A stretch of DNA of 64,000 nt from Gammaproteobacteria bacterium (GTDB lineage: Bacteria > Pseudomonadota > Gammaproteobacteria > Xanthomonadales > Wenzhouxiangellaceae). Numbering within the stretch: position 1 is the first letter of the stretch; every line of letters begins with the position of its first letter. The stretch spans positions 1 to 64,000 of the forward strand of contig JAHJQV010000005.1 in the NCBI GenBank assembly GCA_018819105.1, written 5' to 3'. Of the stretch, positions 46,764-56,841 are shown piece after piece. The position numbers and the translations under genes were made by a program. Below the pieces are notes generated by a model. It saw nothing but the letters and a program-made list of their open reading frames with translations. It ran no database searches and had not been told where the DNA came from.

Positions 46764-49721
46764 TCAGAGCTCCGGTGTCTCAAAGCCGTCGGTAAAGAAC
46801 ACCTCCGGCAGACTCAGGTCTGGGCAAACGTTGTCGAAGAACGCCTGCAACAGCTCCTCACGCTCGGCGGCACTGCCGATGGCTGCCAGCGGAAAGCTGG
46901 TGAACAAGGTGTTGAAACCGGCATTGCCGGAGGCGGCATCGTTGCCGTTGTCGCCATCCAGCAGCAACTGACCGTCACCGGCAATGGTCAGGATATCGCT
47001 GAAGTCACTGAGCCCGGTGGCAGCATAGTTCAGTGTGTACGGGCCCAGTCCGGCTAGCGGGCCGGTACCGGTCACACTGGCATAATCGCCGCTGTCGCTG
47101 TCACCGTTGCTGAAGCCAAGATAGGTGGACATGAACGCGGTCTGGCCACGGTCAAACAGGTAATCCTGGCTGCTCATCAGCAGGCATTTGTTACCGCCGT
47201 TGAGGAAACTCGCCAGCGTGGCTTCAGCGGCAGCGCCGGGCCCGGCGGCACCTCCGAATTCATCACCGGTGAACCAGATCACGGCATCGTAGGCCAGCAT
47301 TTCCGCGCCGGGCTCGTTGTCGGAATTGCCGGTGTCGAACAGGTCGAACTGGATACCCAGGGCATTCAGGGCATCCACATAAATCTGCTGCACATCCGGA
47401 GCGTTGTCGTCGTCATCGACCAGCAGTACCGGCGGCAGATCGGCGGTGGTGAAAGTAAATGCCGCCGAGGCGCTGCCGATGCCACACGGATTGTTTGTGC
47501 TGACGCGCCAGTAGTGCTCGGTGAGCAGGTCCAGCGCTGTCGCGACCTGATGCGAGGTGTTGGTTTCGGTGGCCTGATAGACGACGTTGGCAAAGGCCGG
47601 GTCGGTGGCGATTTCCACCAGATAATCGGCAGCCTGGGGTACCGGATTCCAGCCCAGCAGCGGTGCCGGTGCCACGCCCACCTCGCCATCTGCAGGCAAA
47701 CTCAGGCCGGGGGCATCCGCGACCATGTTGAACACTTCGGCAACGACCACGGTGGTGCGATCATCCGCAGCGGCTGCGGTGCCGAGGATGGTGATCAGGT
47801 TGTCGCCCAGGGCGGCACTGTTGTCGATGCTGAGGCTGGCCACCGAACTGTTGCCGGGGATCACCGGATTGACGCTGAAGCTGCCGCTGACGCCGGTGGG
47901 CGGGGCCTGCAGGCTCAGTGTCACCGGGTTGATGAAATCATTGTTGCTGCCGACGTTGATGGTGACGTCCTGCAGATCATCGGGCGCACAGATCTGCTGT
48001 TGGGCATTGCCCGCGCTGAGAGTAAAGCCTGGTTCGCCGCAGGCATCAAAGCGGAACGAGCCAATCTGTGTGGACCACTGGCCACTCTGGTTGTGCTGGG
48101 CGGTGAACCAGAACCTGCAGCCGTCCACCGGGTCGACATTCAGTGAGGTGTAATCGCCGTAGCGGATGCTGCCGTTGGCAGCCGTGCCTTCGATGATGCT
48201 GACCTCACCCTGCGGCATGGTGCCGGGCGGATCGGCAATCGAGCGGCCGTTGTAGCGCATGCCCGGGAACACGTCGTCGGCCGTGCCGGCTCCACCGACG
48301 CCTACCACGTTGTAGCCAGCGGCAATGTTGCCGGTCTCATCCTGGGCCACGCTGGCCATCCAGCGGCTGATGCCGTCGTCTGCCGACACCGTGCCGTCCT
48401 GAGCCAGACTCCAGCCGCTGCCGGTGTTGTTCAGTTCGAACCAGCGCACGCCGCCGATGTCGGTGCCGGTGACATCGGTGACCATGTTGGCGACGATGGA
48501 CTGGCGGTCACCGAAGTTGCGGTATTGTGCGCGCCACATGATGGGCTGCAGCAGCGCGAACAGCGTGGTCCCGGAATTGGGCTGGGTCAGGCAACCGGAA
48601 AACACCAGATTGCAGAATTCCGAATCGAATTCGCTGACGCTGACATTGATCGGACCGGTAAAGCTGCTGTTACCGGGATTGTCAAAGTCGGTGACAAACT
48701 CGAACATCTCGATGATGTCGGAAGCCGGCAGATTGGCCGGGCCGTGAATTTCGGTATCGCGGTGGCGCATGAACAGTCCCGGGCTGCCCGCGGGCGGTGC
48801 GATGTCGCCGTCCCAGTCCACCGGCATGATGTGCTGGAAGCCGAAACCGGGCAGGCCGGTGCCCTGAAACACCTGTGCGGCACGCGCGGTGTTGCCGGCC
48901 AGCATGTTGACGCGATCCAGTGCATACTGGCGTGGACCTTCGTTGGCACCGATGTAATAGGCGTCCGGCCAGACGCCGTATTTCGGATAATCCGGCAGGC
49001 CGCCTGTGGCGGTGCCGAATTCGTACAGAAACCACTGACCGGTGGTCGGATCTGAAGTCTGTGACACATAGACACACAGAGAGCTACCGGTCATTTCACT
49101 GAGCACCCAGCGCCCTGGCGGATTGCCTGGGCCGTTGTCGGCGGTTTCGTCGAAATTGGCGATCGGGTCACCAATGCCGGTGCCACAGCCGGTGCCGGCA
49201 CCTGCGGCCAGATCGGCCAGATTGAACGGTGGAATGGCCTGGGTGCCGTCGGTCTTGTCCAGAATCAGCACTTCAATGGAACCGGCACCGCTGCCGGTGT
49301 TGATCATCTGGATGTAGTAGTCGTTGCCGACGTCGCCAACGGTGTCAGATGGATTCACGCCGCTGAAGCCAAGCCCGGCCTGATTGATCAGCAGGTTGCC
49401 AAAGCCGGCATCACCACCTAGCAGATCACCCTGGGCATTGCGGCTGGCTTCCAGCTGCCGGTCCAGCAGTGGATCCTGTCCGAAACCGCGCGGCTCACGC
49501 GGTGGAGGATTGAGGATTTTCTCCTGCTGCATCGGGATTTCCCTGATCGGGTCACCCGGCTGCCAGCGCTTGACCGGCGGCAATGAAGCCGGATCGATGT
49601 TGATGATGACCGGATCGACCGCACCGCCCAGGGTTTCGGCGCCGAAAATGGTGGTTTGGGCAAAGCACTGACCAGCGGTCAGCGCCAGCAGCAAGACGGT
49701 TGCTCGGGTGCATAGAGGCAT
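46764..49721 (-). CDS. Large secreted protein with C-terminal DGFE motif
   Basis: A 985-residue exported protein of unknown function. It has a signal peptide (ATVLLLALTAGQCFA), a long N-terminal region rich in Gly, Asn and Asp without a domain I recognise (about 50-560), a fibronectin III-like module (PLLGWNPVPQAADYLVEIAT) near 700, and a region starting VLLVDDDDNAPDVQQIYVDA that resembles a class I glutamine amidotransferase or ThuA-like fold without obvious catalytic residues. The protein ends VFFTDGFETPEL. The same FxDGFE pattern ends the FG-GAP protein at 53554. It is likely a surface or extracellular protein. Confidence 0.8.
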   Translation of the reverse strand: MPLCTRATVLLLALTAGQCFAQTTIFGAETLGGAVDPVIINIDPASLPPVKRWQPGDPIREIPMQQEKILNPPPREPRGFGQDPLLDRQLEASRNAQGDLLGGDAGFGNLLINQAGLGFSGVNPSDTVGDVGNDYYIQMINTGSGAGSIEVLILDKTDGTQAIPPFNLADLAAGAGTGCGTGIGDPIANFDETADNGPGNPPGRWVLSEMTGSSLCVYVSQTSDPTTGQWFLYEFGTATGGLPDYPKYGVWPDAYYIGANEGPRQYALDRVNMLAGNTARAAQVFQGTGLPGFGFQHIMPVDWDGDIAPPAGSPGLFMRHRDTEIHGPANLPASDIIEMFEFVTDFDNPGNSSFTGPINVSVSEFDSEFCNLVFSGCLTQPNSGTTLFALLQPIMWRAQYRNFGDRQSIVANMVTDVTGTDIGGVRWFELNNTGSGWSLAQDGTVSADDGISRWMASVAQDETGNIAAGYNVVGVGGAGTADDVFPGMRYNGRSIADPPGTMPQGEVSIIEGTAANGSIRYGDYTSLNVDPVDGCRFWFTAQHNQSGQWSTQIGSFRFDACGEPGFTLSAGNAQQQICAPDDLQDVTINVGSNNDFINPVTLSLQAPPTGVSGSFSVNPVIPGNSSVASLSIDNSAALGDNLITILGTAAAADDRTTVVVAEVFNMVADAPGLSLPADGEVGVAPAPLLGWNPVPQAADYLVEIATDPAFANVVYQATETNTSHQVATALDLLTEHYWRVSTNNPCGIGSASAAFTFTTADLPPVLLVDDDDNAPDVQQIYVDALNALGIQFDLFDTGNSDNEPGAEMLAYDAVIWFTGDEFGGAAGPGAAAEATLASFLNGGNKCLLMSSQDYLFDRGQTAFMSTYLGFSNGDSDSGDYASVTGTGPLAGLGPYTLNYAATGLSDFSDILTIAGDGQLLLDGDNGNDAASGNAGFNTLFTSFPLAAIGSAAEREELLQAFFDNVCPDLSLPEVFFTDGFETPEL

Positions 49722-49811
49722 GATGATTCTCTCTGACTTGTTGTTGTTTTATGCTGGGTTGGTATGGTTTGCAGGTAGTATGGACTGAATACTAGCAGAT
49801 TTTCTGCTCAC

Positions 49812-50681
49812 TTATTGCGGCTCGCCGAGGCGATCGCTGTTGTTGCTGATGACCATCTGGCCGGTGTCGCTTTGCAGCGCAAGCATGGGTGCAACATCGC
49901 TGGTGCGCATCAGCACATGACGCTGCCGGTACTGGCGGTTTTGCAGCAGGCGTGGGTCGTCGGTGGTCTTGCTGCTGCCGGAGACCATGTCAAAACCGAT
50001 TTCCACGCTCGGATAGTAGCTGATCAGTATGTCACCGGCGATGGTCTGGATACGGCCCCAGTCCGAGGCTGACTGTTTGCTGCGTGGCTTGAACTGGATC
50101 GCCACTTCGCCGTTGCGGGTCTGCACATCAATGCTGCCAGTACTGCTGAACCCGACCGGCTGATCCACTGCCTGCACCCGCAAGGGGTTGTCCAGCGTCT
50201 TGCCTGAGACTGCGCCGCGCTCGGCGACGATGGTTACGGCAAGTCCGGCCGGGATCATCAGCGCCACATCCACGCGGCCCTGCTGCACGCTGTCCGGTTG
50301 TTGCCCGTCCGGATAAACGATGCGCAGGCTGATCTGATCGTCGCTTTCATCCACCTGCAGATCAGCCACTTTGGGTGCGCTGCCGATCTTCTGCATGACC
50401 GCATGCAGCAGCACGCCTTTGCCGCCACTCTGGCGCAGGTTGATGTTGCCCCAGCGATTCTCCAGCAGCAGCCTGGTGCCTGGTTTTGGTTCGCCTTCCC
50501 AGTCGAAGCGTTGCAGCTCATAGGGCGGCGCGGCGTCGGTCGCGGCCAGGTCATCGCCGGCGCACACCGCGCTGCTGCACAGCAGTGCCAGCAGCAGGCT
50601 GGTCAGCTGCAGGCGGGCAGAGCGGGTGTCTGTGCGGGAACAGTGGTCTGGCCGTGGATGCATGGTGCTGAATTGAGACAT
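49812..50681 (-). CDS. Exported beta-strand-rich protein, DUF4097-like
   Basis: About 289 residues with a cleavable signal (LTSLLLALLCSSAVCAGD) followed by repeated short beta strands (LLLENRWGNINLRQSGGKGV, VAIQFKPRSKQ), the pattern of DUF4097-type adhesin-like beta helices. No catalytic motif is seen. The start is uncertain: ATG 50681 or 50663 both precede the signal peptide; a reading to 50858 adds a non-signal leader. Divergent from prfB. Confidence 0.65.
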   Translation of the reverse strand: MSQFSTMHPRPDHCSRTDTRSARLQLTSLLLALLCSSAVCAGDDLAATDAAPPYELQRFDWEGEPKPGTRLLLENRWGNINLRQSGGKGVLLHAVMQKIGSAPKVADLQVDESDDQISLRIVYPDGQQPDSVQQGRVDVALMIPAGLAVTIVAERGAVSGKTLDNPLRVQAVDQPVGFSSTGSIDVQTRNGEVAIQFKPRSKQSASDWGRIQTIAGDILISYYPSVEIGFDMVSGSSKTTDDPRLLQNRQYRQRHVLMRTSDVAPMLALQSDTGQMVISNNSDRLGEPQ

Positions 50682-50867
50682 GTAGGTAAAGTCGGGCAAT
50701 TGGACTGGCGCAAAGCTTAACATGTGCTGAGCAGGTCTTGCCCAGGCCATCGTGTCCTGCAGGGCAAACCCTGAATCTGTTTCGGGGCAGACGATATAAT
50801 GACATGTTGAACACGGCCACCAAGAACTTGGTCGTGATGACACACCGCAAAAGCACAAGGTAGCAAC

Positions 50868-51990
50868 ATGGAAACCGCAGGCATCAAAAGCACCATCAAC
50901 GATTTGCAGCAGCGCATCGACAAGCTACGGAGGTATCTTTGACTACGCTGGCAAATCCGAACAACTGGAAGAGATCAACCTGCAGCTGGAAAATCCGGAT
51001 GTCTGGAACGATCCCGAGCGCGCGCAGAAACTCAACAAGGATCGCGCAGCACTGGCCAGGGTGATCGAAACCATCGACCATACCAGTCAGCAGCTCGCTG
51101 ATGCCGAAGGTCTGATTGAGCTGGCAGCAGAAGAAGACGACGCCGAAACCCTGGCTACGGTTGTCGACGATGTGGCTGTGGTTGGCCGTGCCATCGAGCA
51201 ACTGGAGTTTCAGCGCATGTTTTCCGGCGAGGTGGATGCCAACCCCTGTTTTGTTGAAATCCAGGCCGGTTCCGGTGGCACCGAAGCGCAGGACTGGGCA
51301 GAAATGCTGTTGCGCATGTATCTGCGCTGGTTTGAGTCGCGCGGCTGGAAGCATGAGCTGATCGAAGCCTCGGCCGGCGACGTGGCCGGCATCAAGAGCG
51401 CCACCGTGCGTGTGGAAGGCGATTATGCCTATGGCTGGTGCCGCACCGAAAACGGCGTGCACCGGCTGGTGCGCAAGTCACCGTTTGATTCGGGCAACCG
51501 CCGCCACACCTCTTTTGCCGCCGTGTCGGTGTCACCGGAAATCGATGACGACATCGACATCGACATCAACCCGGCCGATCTGCGCATTGATGTTTATCGT
51601 GCCTCCGGCGCCGGTGGCCAGCACGTCAACCGCACCGAATCGGCGGTGCGCATCACGCACAATCCCACCGGCATTGTGGTGCAGTGCCAGAACGATCGCT
51701 CACAGCACAAGAACAAGGATTTTGCCATGAAGCAGCTGCGTGCCAAACTGTACGAGCGCGAGCTGGAAATGCGCCGCGCCGATGCGCAACTGCTGGAGGA
51801 CGCCAAGTCCGACATCGGCTGGGGCAGCCAGATTCGTTCCTATGTGCTGGATCAGTCTCGAATCAAGGATCTGCGCACCGGCGTGGAGACCGGCAACACT
51901 CAGGCCGTGCTGGATGGCGATCTGGATCCCTTTGTTACCGCCGCGCTGAAGCAGGGCGTGGAAGGCCCGGCCACAACGGCCGCCGGCTAA
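50868..51990 (+). CDS. prfB: Peptide chain release factor 2 with programmed +1 frameshift
   Basis: RF2 ends translation at UGA and UAA. Translation starts at ATG 50868 and meets an in-frame TGA at 50940-50942 (codon 25). Here the conserved signal is seen: a Shine-Dalgarno-like GGAGG just upstream and CTT-TGA-C, so the ribosome slips +1 and continues from 50941 to 51990. The main part has the SPF anticodon-like tripeptide in [12 protein letters not shown] and the GGQ catalytic motif in [14 protein letters not shown] conventional reading from an internal start would lose the N-terminal domain. lysS follows after 18 bp. Confidence 0.97.
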
Positions 51991-52008
51991 ACCGACACCG
52001 AGAAAGCC

Positions 52009-53544
52009 ATGAGCAAGCACGAGCAGAACGAACGAGACGCTGGCGCAACATCCGCGCATGCCGATGACAACCACATCATCGCCGAGCGCCGTGCCAAGCT
52101 GCAGGCCCTGCGAGACCAGGGCGTGGCCTGGCCGAACGATTTTCGTCCCGATACCACGGCGCAGGCACTGCAGCAGCGCTTCGCCGAGCACGACAACGAG
52201 CAGTTGGAACAGCTCGGTGAGCGCTTCTCTGTGGCCGGACGCATGCTGGCCAAACGGGTCATGGGCAAGGCCTCGTTTGTGCAACTGCAGGATCGCAGTG
52301 GCCGCATCCAGCTGTTTCTGCAGCGTGATGCGCTGGGTGAACAGCTGTACCAGGATTTCAAGCACTGGGATGTCGGTGACATCATCGGTGCCTCCGGCGA
52401 GGTATTCCGTACCCGCACCGGCGAGCTCTCGCTGCGCTGTGACCAGCTGCGCCTGCTGAGCAAGTCGCTGCGGCCGCTACCGGAAAAATTCCATGGTCTG
52501 ACCGACACCGAAACCCGCTACCGTCAGCGCTATGTGGATCTGATCGTCAACAGTGAGGTGCGCGATACCTTCATCACCCGCGCCCGCGTGATCAGCTACA
52601 TCCGCGATTTCATGGAAGCACCGGGACACGATTTTCTGGAAGTGGAAACGCCGATGATGCACCCGATTCCCGGCGGTGCCGTGGCGCGTCCTTTCATCAC
52701 CCATCACAATGCGCTGGACTGCGAGCTGTACCTGCGCGTGGCCCCCGAGTTGTATCTGAAGCGGCTGGTGGTCGGCGGGCTGGAGCGGGTCTACGAGATC
52801 AACCGCAATTTCCGCAACGAGGGTGTGTCCACCCGGCACAATCCCGAGTTCACCATGCTGGAATTCTACTGGGCGTATGCCGATTTCCACGATCTGATGG
52901 ATTTTACCGAGCAGATGCTGCGTGGTCTCAGCCAGCATGTGCTGGGCACCACCGCCATTGAGTATCAGGGCATGGCGATCGATTTCGCGCAGCCGTTCCA
53001 GCGCCTGGATCTGCTCGATGCGGTGCTGCAGGCGATCCCGCAGCTGACGCGAGAGCAGCATCGTGATCCGGCCCGGTTGCGGCAGATTGCCGATGAACTG
53101 GACATCAGGCACGCGCCGGAATGGGGCTGGGGCAAGCTGCTGCTTGAGCTGTTCGAGGCGAAAATCGAGCACACGCTGATCCAGCCTGCCTTCATCACCG
53201 GCTACCCGGCGGAAGTGTCGCCGCTGTCACGTGCCAGCGATGCCGATGCCGGGATCACCGACCGCTTCGAGCTGTTTATTGGCGGTCGCGAAATCGCCAA
53301 TGGCTTCTCCGAGCTGAACGACCCGGAAGACCAGGAGCGCCGCTTCCGTGCCCAGGTCAGCGCCCGGGATGCCGGCGACAGCGAGGCCATGCACTTCGAT
53401 GCCGACTACATTCGTGCACTGGAATACGGCATGCCGCCCACCGCCGGCGAGGGCATTGGCATTGACCGTCTGGTCATGCTGCTGACCAACAGTGCTTCAA
53501 TCCGTGATGTGCTGCTGTTCCCCTATCTGCGGCAGGAGACCTGA
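52009..53544 (+). CDS. lysS: Lysyl-tRNA synthetase, class II
   Basis: Charges tRNA-Lys. The 511 residues have an OB-fold anticodon-binding domain ([20 protein letters not shown]) and the class II core with motif 1 ([17 protein letters not shown]), motif 2 ([20 protein letters not shown]) and motif 3 ([13 protein letters not shown]). The prfB-lysS order is the widespread bacterial arrangement, and the two are likely co-transcribed. The secreted FG-GAP gene begins 9 bp after the stop. Confidence 0.97.
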   Translation: MSKHEQNERDAGATSAHADDNHIIAERRAKLQALRDQGVAWPNDFRPDTTAQALQQRFAEHDNEQLEQLGERFSVAGRMLAKRVMGKASFVQLQDRSGRIQLFLQRDALGEQLYQDFKHWDVGDIIGASGEVFRTRTGELSLRCDQLRLLSKSLRPLPEKFHGLTDTETRYRQRYVDLIVNSEVRDTFITRARVISYIRDFMEAPGHDFLEVETPMMHPIPGGAVARPFITHHNALDCELYLRVAPELYLKRLVVGGLERVYEINRNFRNEGVSTRHNPEFTMLEFYWAYADFHDLMDFTEQMLRGLSQHVLGTTAIEYQGMAIDFAQPFQRLDLLDAVLQAIPQLTREQHRDPARLRQIADELDIRHAPEWGWGKLLLELFEAKIEHTLIQPAFITGYPAEVSPLSRASDADAGITDRFELFIGGREIANGFSELNDPEDQERRFRAQVSARDAGDSEAMHFDADYIRALEYGMPPTAGEGIGIDRLVMLLTNSASIRDVLLFPYLRQET

Positions 53545-53553
53545 GCAGCTTTC

Positions 53554-55146
53554 ATGCAGAGATACCGTGCCATGGCCGCCATGTTTGCAGGCATTGCCAT
53601 CACAGGTGTTGCCATCACAGATATTGTGCGTGCCGGCAGTCTGGTGCAGACCGCAGCACTTGCCGCTGCTGCGCCGATACAGTTTGCCGATGTGACCGTC
53701 AGTGCCGGCATCGCGCAGCCGCACACCGGCACTTATTTTATTACCGGACAGGCCTGGGGCGATGTCGACAACGATGGCTGGATTGACCTGTATCTGACCA
53801 CTGCTCAGGGTGCCAACACTTTGTATCGCAATCGTGGCGATGGCACTTTCGCTGTTTCTGCCTACGCAGACCAGGTTGCCCTGGCAGACCGCGACAGTGG
53901 TGGCGTCACCTTTGTTGATTTTGATAATGATGGCTGGCTGGATTTGCTGGTGCTCAATGATGGGCATGATGTGCTGCTCCGCAACACCGGATCAGGTTTT
54001 ATCGATGTCACTGCCAGCGTTGGGCTGGATGCACACCAGGGGCGTGGGGAATCCGCAGCCTGGGCCGATTTCAATCGTGATGGCTATCTTGATCTGTACA
54101 TCGTCAACTGGTTTGATGAAGATGAGAGCAATCCAAACCGCCAGGACAGACTGTATCTGAATCAGCAGGGTAAATCCTTTATTGACGTGTCCACTGTGCT
54201 GGACCCTGTCATCATGTCTCGGCCGGGGTTTGCCGCAGTGTTCGTGGACTTTGATCGTGACAGTGATCAGGATCTGTATGTGGTGAATGACAAGCTGTTC
54301 GGCAATGTACTCTGGCGCAATGATGGGCCCGGTTGCGGAGTCTGGTGCTTTACCGACGTATCTGCCATAACGGGAGCCCAGCGGCCCGCTTACGCCATGG
54401 GTGTCGCTGTCGCCGACTACGATCTCGACAGCGATTATGATCTGTATTTCTCCAGCATCGGTGAATCGATTCTGCTGCAGAATCAGCTCGATCAGGGACA
54501 GCCAGCATTCATTGACGTGGCAGCCGATACCGGTGTGTTCACCACCGCGGTGAGCTGGGGCACATTCTTTGCCGATTTTGACAACGACGGTCACGAAGAT
54601 CTTTATCTCGCCACTGCAAATGCTGATCCGGCACAGTCGGACCGCCTCTATCACAATCTGGGTCAGGGACAGTTTGCGGATGTTTCGGTTGCATCGGGCG
54701 CTTCCAATCCGTCCACCACCATCGGCGCTGCCTATGCCGATTATGACGGCGATGGCAGAATGGATTTTGTGGCGGGCAACTTCAATCAGGGTTACCGTTT
54801 GTATCGCAACATCAGCGAGTCAGCAGACCAGCACTGGCTGAGTGTGGACGTGGAGGCAGCGGGACGGTTTGATGCCGCCGCAGTGGGCACTGAAGTCGTG
54901 CTGTACCTGGACGATGGCGCCAACATCAGGCGCCATCGTCATCTGGGCTCCAGCATTGGTGGCAACCATCAGCCAGCATTACATTTCGGCCTTGGGCAGC
55001 GGCTCGTGACGCAACTGGAAGTCATCTGGCCAGATGGCAGCAAACAAACCCATGAAGTGACCGCGAACAATACCAGTCTGACGTATCGCTACAGTCCGGA
55101 ACAGGCCATTTTCAGTGATGGTTTTGAAGCGGCCACAATGCAGTGA
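53554..55146 (+). CDS. Secreted FG-GAP/VCBS repeat protein with UnbV/ASPIC domain
   Basis: A 530-residue exported protein. After an N-terminal hydrophobic signal (AMAAMFAGIAITGVAITDIV) come about seven repeats with calcium-binding DxDxDGxxDL loops, such as DVDNDGWIDLYL, DFDNDGWLDLLVL and DYDGDGRMDFVAG, forming a beta propeller. The C-terminal part (SSIGGNHQPALHFGLGQ, LEVIWPDGSKQTHEV) matches the UnbV/ASPIC domain seen in CRTAC1-like proteins. It ends AIFSDGFEAATMQ, sharing FxDGFE with the protein at 46764. Probably cell-surface or extracellular, function unknown. Confidence 0.85.
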   Translation: MQRYRAMAAMFAGIAITGVAITDIVRAGSLVQTAALAAAAPIQFADVTVSAGIAQPHTGTYFITGQAWGDVDNDGWIDLYLTTAQGANTLYRNRGDGTFAVSAYADQVALADRDSGGVTFVDFDNDGWLDLLVLNDGHDVLLRNTGSGFIDVTASVGLDAHQGRGESAAWADFNRDGYLDLYIVNWFDEDESNPNRQDRLYLNQQGKSFIDVSTVLDPVIMSRPGFAAVFVDFDRDSDQDLYVVNDKLFGNVLWRNDGPGCGVWCFTDVSAITGAQRPAYAMGVAVADYDLDSDYDLYFSSIGESILLQNQLDQGQPAFIDVAADTGVFTTAVSWGTFFADFDNDGHEDLYLATANADPAQSDRLYHNLGQGQFADVSVASGASNPSTTIGAAYADYDGDGRMDFVAGNFNQGYRLYRNISESADQHWLSVDVEAAGRFDAAAVGTEVVLYLDDGANIRRHRHLGSSIGGNHQPALHFGLGQRLVTQLEVIWPDGSKQTHEVTANNTSLTYRYSPEQAIFSDGFEAATMQ

Positions 55147-55265
55147 TTGTCAACAGATCGTTAACTGTGCTAGTCTAATGATGGTTGCTGCAAGCAAATG
55201 GATTGCGCTGGCAACATTGGTTACAGTGTTTTTCAACGTATGCGCATATGCGACGGGGTAATCTC

Positions 55266-56138
55266 ATGAATGATCTGACAAAACTTCTGCTGGCGCTGGC
55301 CATGTTTGCCGGCGTTGTGCAGGCACAAGAGCCCAAGGACCCGGCATCGTCTGGCCAGTCTGTGGCACCTTTGTTTGGCGTTGGCGGTGGGCCTGACGCT
55401 TTCGGCTACACCTTTACCGACTCATCGGCTGGCAACTGCGCCTTCCAGTTTATCGACATCAGCGCCACCGGCACCCAGGTGGTCAGTGGCGATGACGCCG
55501 GATCGGCACCAATAGCGCTGCAGGGGCCGTTCAATTTCTATGGAGATGACCTGACCGACATCGTCATGACCTCCAACGGAGCTCTGTCGACCGATCTGAC
55601 CGACACCGGCGGTGATCTGTCCAATGACTGTCCATTACCTGTTATACCTAGCACCAGCGGTGGTGCCAGAATCTATCCATTGCATGATGATCTGATTACC
55701 AACAATGGCCTGTTTGAATACTTTCCGGTATGTCCGCGACCGTCGGATCAGTTCCCCGCTGCCGATCTGGGCTGCCATGTATTCCATTATGACGAATCCA
55801 CACATTTTGGCGACACCGTGGCTTTTGACACACAGGTCATCCTGTATGACAACAGCTTTGAAATTGTCTTTCAGCATGATGACCGCAATCCGGAAGCGGG
55901 CAGTGGTTCCACCACCGGTATCCAGAACGCGGCCGCTGACATCGGCCTGACTTTTGCCTGTGATGCGGCTGCCAGCATTCCGGCAAACTCGGCCCAGTGT
56001 TTCAGGCACCCGACACCGGATGTTGCAGTGCTGCCACCACCACCGGCCGTGCCGACCATGACGACCTGGGGCATGATTGCCATGGCGCTGGCACTGATGG
56101 TGCTGGGCTCGCTGATCATGCGTCGCCGCGCCAACTGA
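55266..56138 (+). CDS. Exported protein with IPTL-CTERM-like sorting tail
   Basis: A 290-residue protein with a signal peptide (LLLALAMFAGVVQAQ), a beta-rich middle with paired cysteines, a Pro-rich linker (LPPPPAVP) and a C-terminal VPTMTTWGMIAMALALMVLG helix followed by MRRR. This Pro-x-x-x-x-WG, transmembrane helix, Arg cluster layout is the IPTL-CTERM sorting signal, thought to be handled by a dedicated exosortase-like system and linked to surface display. The start ATG at 55266 follows GGGG; a reading from 55185 is less likely. A terminator follows. Confidence 0.8.
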   Translation: MNDLTKLLLALAMFAGVVQAQEPKDPASSGQSVAPLFGVGGGPDAFGYTFTDSSAGNCAFQFIDISATGTQVVSGDDAGSAPIALQGPFNFYGDDLTDIVMTSNGALSTDLTDTGGDLSNDCPLPVIPSTSGGARIYPLHDDLITNNGLFEYFPVCPRPSDQFPAADLGCHVFHYDESTHFGDTVAFDTQVILYDNSFEIVFQHDDRNPEAGSGSTTGIQNAAADIGLTFACDAAASIPANSAQCFRHPTPDVAVLPPPPAVPTMTTWGMIAMALALMVLGSLIMRRRAN

Positions 56139-56163
56139 TTCCGAGTCATTCCGGTAACATCGA

Positions 56164-56192
56164 AGCCCCGCTGCTGGCGGGGCTTTTTTGTT
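56164..56192 (+). terminator. Rho-independent terminator
   Basis: AGCCCCGC-TGCT-GGCGGGGCT followed by TTTTTTG, ending the IPTL-CTERM gene transcript. Confidence 0.85.
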
Positions 56193-56251
56193 GGTGAACC
56201 ATGCTGTCCACAGATGGTATGATGCCGGTTTTCTGCTGTGATGAATCTTTC

Positions 56252-56830
56252 ATGAGCTGGATCAAGTCCATTCAACCGGCGCAGGCCGATGCGGCACTGG
56301 GCAAAACCTATCAGCGCGTGGTTGGTTCGCGCCAGCAGGTGGACAACGTGCTCGCCGTGCACGCGCTGCGACCTCAGACCCTGCAGGCGCACATGGGCCT
56401 GTACCAGGCGGTCATGCACCATGCTGATCTGCAACTGCCGTTGTGGATGCGTGAGGCGATCGGGGTGCTGGTCAGCCGGCTGAACCGCTGTGACTACTGT
56501 GTCGCCCATCATCGTTGCGGATTGAGCGCCGCAGTGGCCGATGCGCAGCATTTTGCCGCGCTGGATCAGGCCCTGGCGACACCGCGTCCTGGATTGCCGT
56601 TTTCGCCACCGCAACAGCTGGCACTGGAGTACGCGCGCAAGCTCACTGTAACGCCATCTGATGTCAGCGCAAAGGATGTCCAGATGCTGCGCGAAGCCGG
56701 CTTCAGCGACGGCGAAATTCTTGAGGTCAACCAGGTGGTGGCCTATTTCTGTTATGTCAATCGGGTGGTGCTGGGGCTTGGGGTTGAGCTGGAACCGCCA
56801 GCGGCAGCCACATCTCCGGCGCAAGCCTGA
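56252..56830 (+). CDS. AhpD/carboxymuconolactone decarboxylase family protein
   Basis: A 192-residue alkyl-hydroperoxidase-like protein. RCDYCVAHHRCGL carries the CxxC-x3-His motif of AhpD-type thiol peroxidases, in a helical core (LPLWMREAIGVLVSRLNR). Likely removes peroxides, though some members have other roles. The start at 56252 (MSWIKSIQPA) fits the family; an in-frame ATG at 56201 would add a stretch without similarity. It is 11 bp before tspO and probably co-transcribed; both relate to oxidative or porphyrin stress. Confidence 0.85.
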   Translation: MSWIKSIQPAQADAALGKTYQRVVGSRQQVDNVLAVHALRPQTLQAHMGLYQAVMHHADLQLPLWMREAIGVLVSRLNRCDYCVAHHRCGLSAAVADAQHFAALDQALATPRPGLPFSPPQQLALEYARKLTVTPSDVSAKDVQMLREAGFSDGEILEVNQVVAYFCYVNRVVLGLGVELEPPAAATSPAQA

Positions 56831-56841
56831 TCCCAGCGAGC

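Noticed and set aside
51061-51990. prfB read as an ordinary gene starting at an internal GTG
   Set aside because: The upstream ATG, GGAGG and CTT-TGA-C are the well-known RF2 frameshift signal; the internal start would remove the N-terminal domain.
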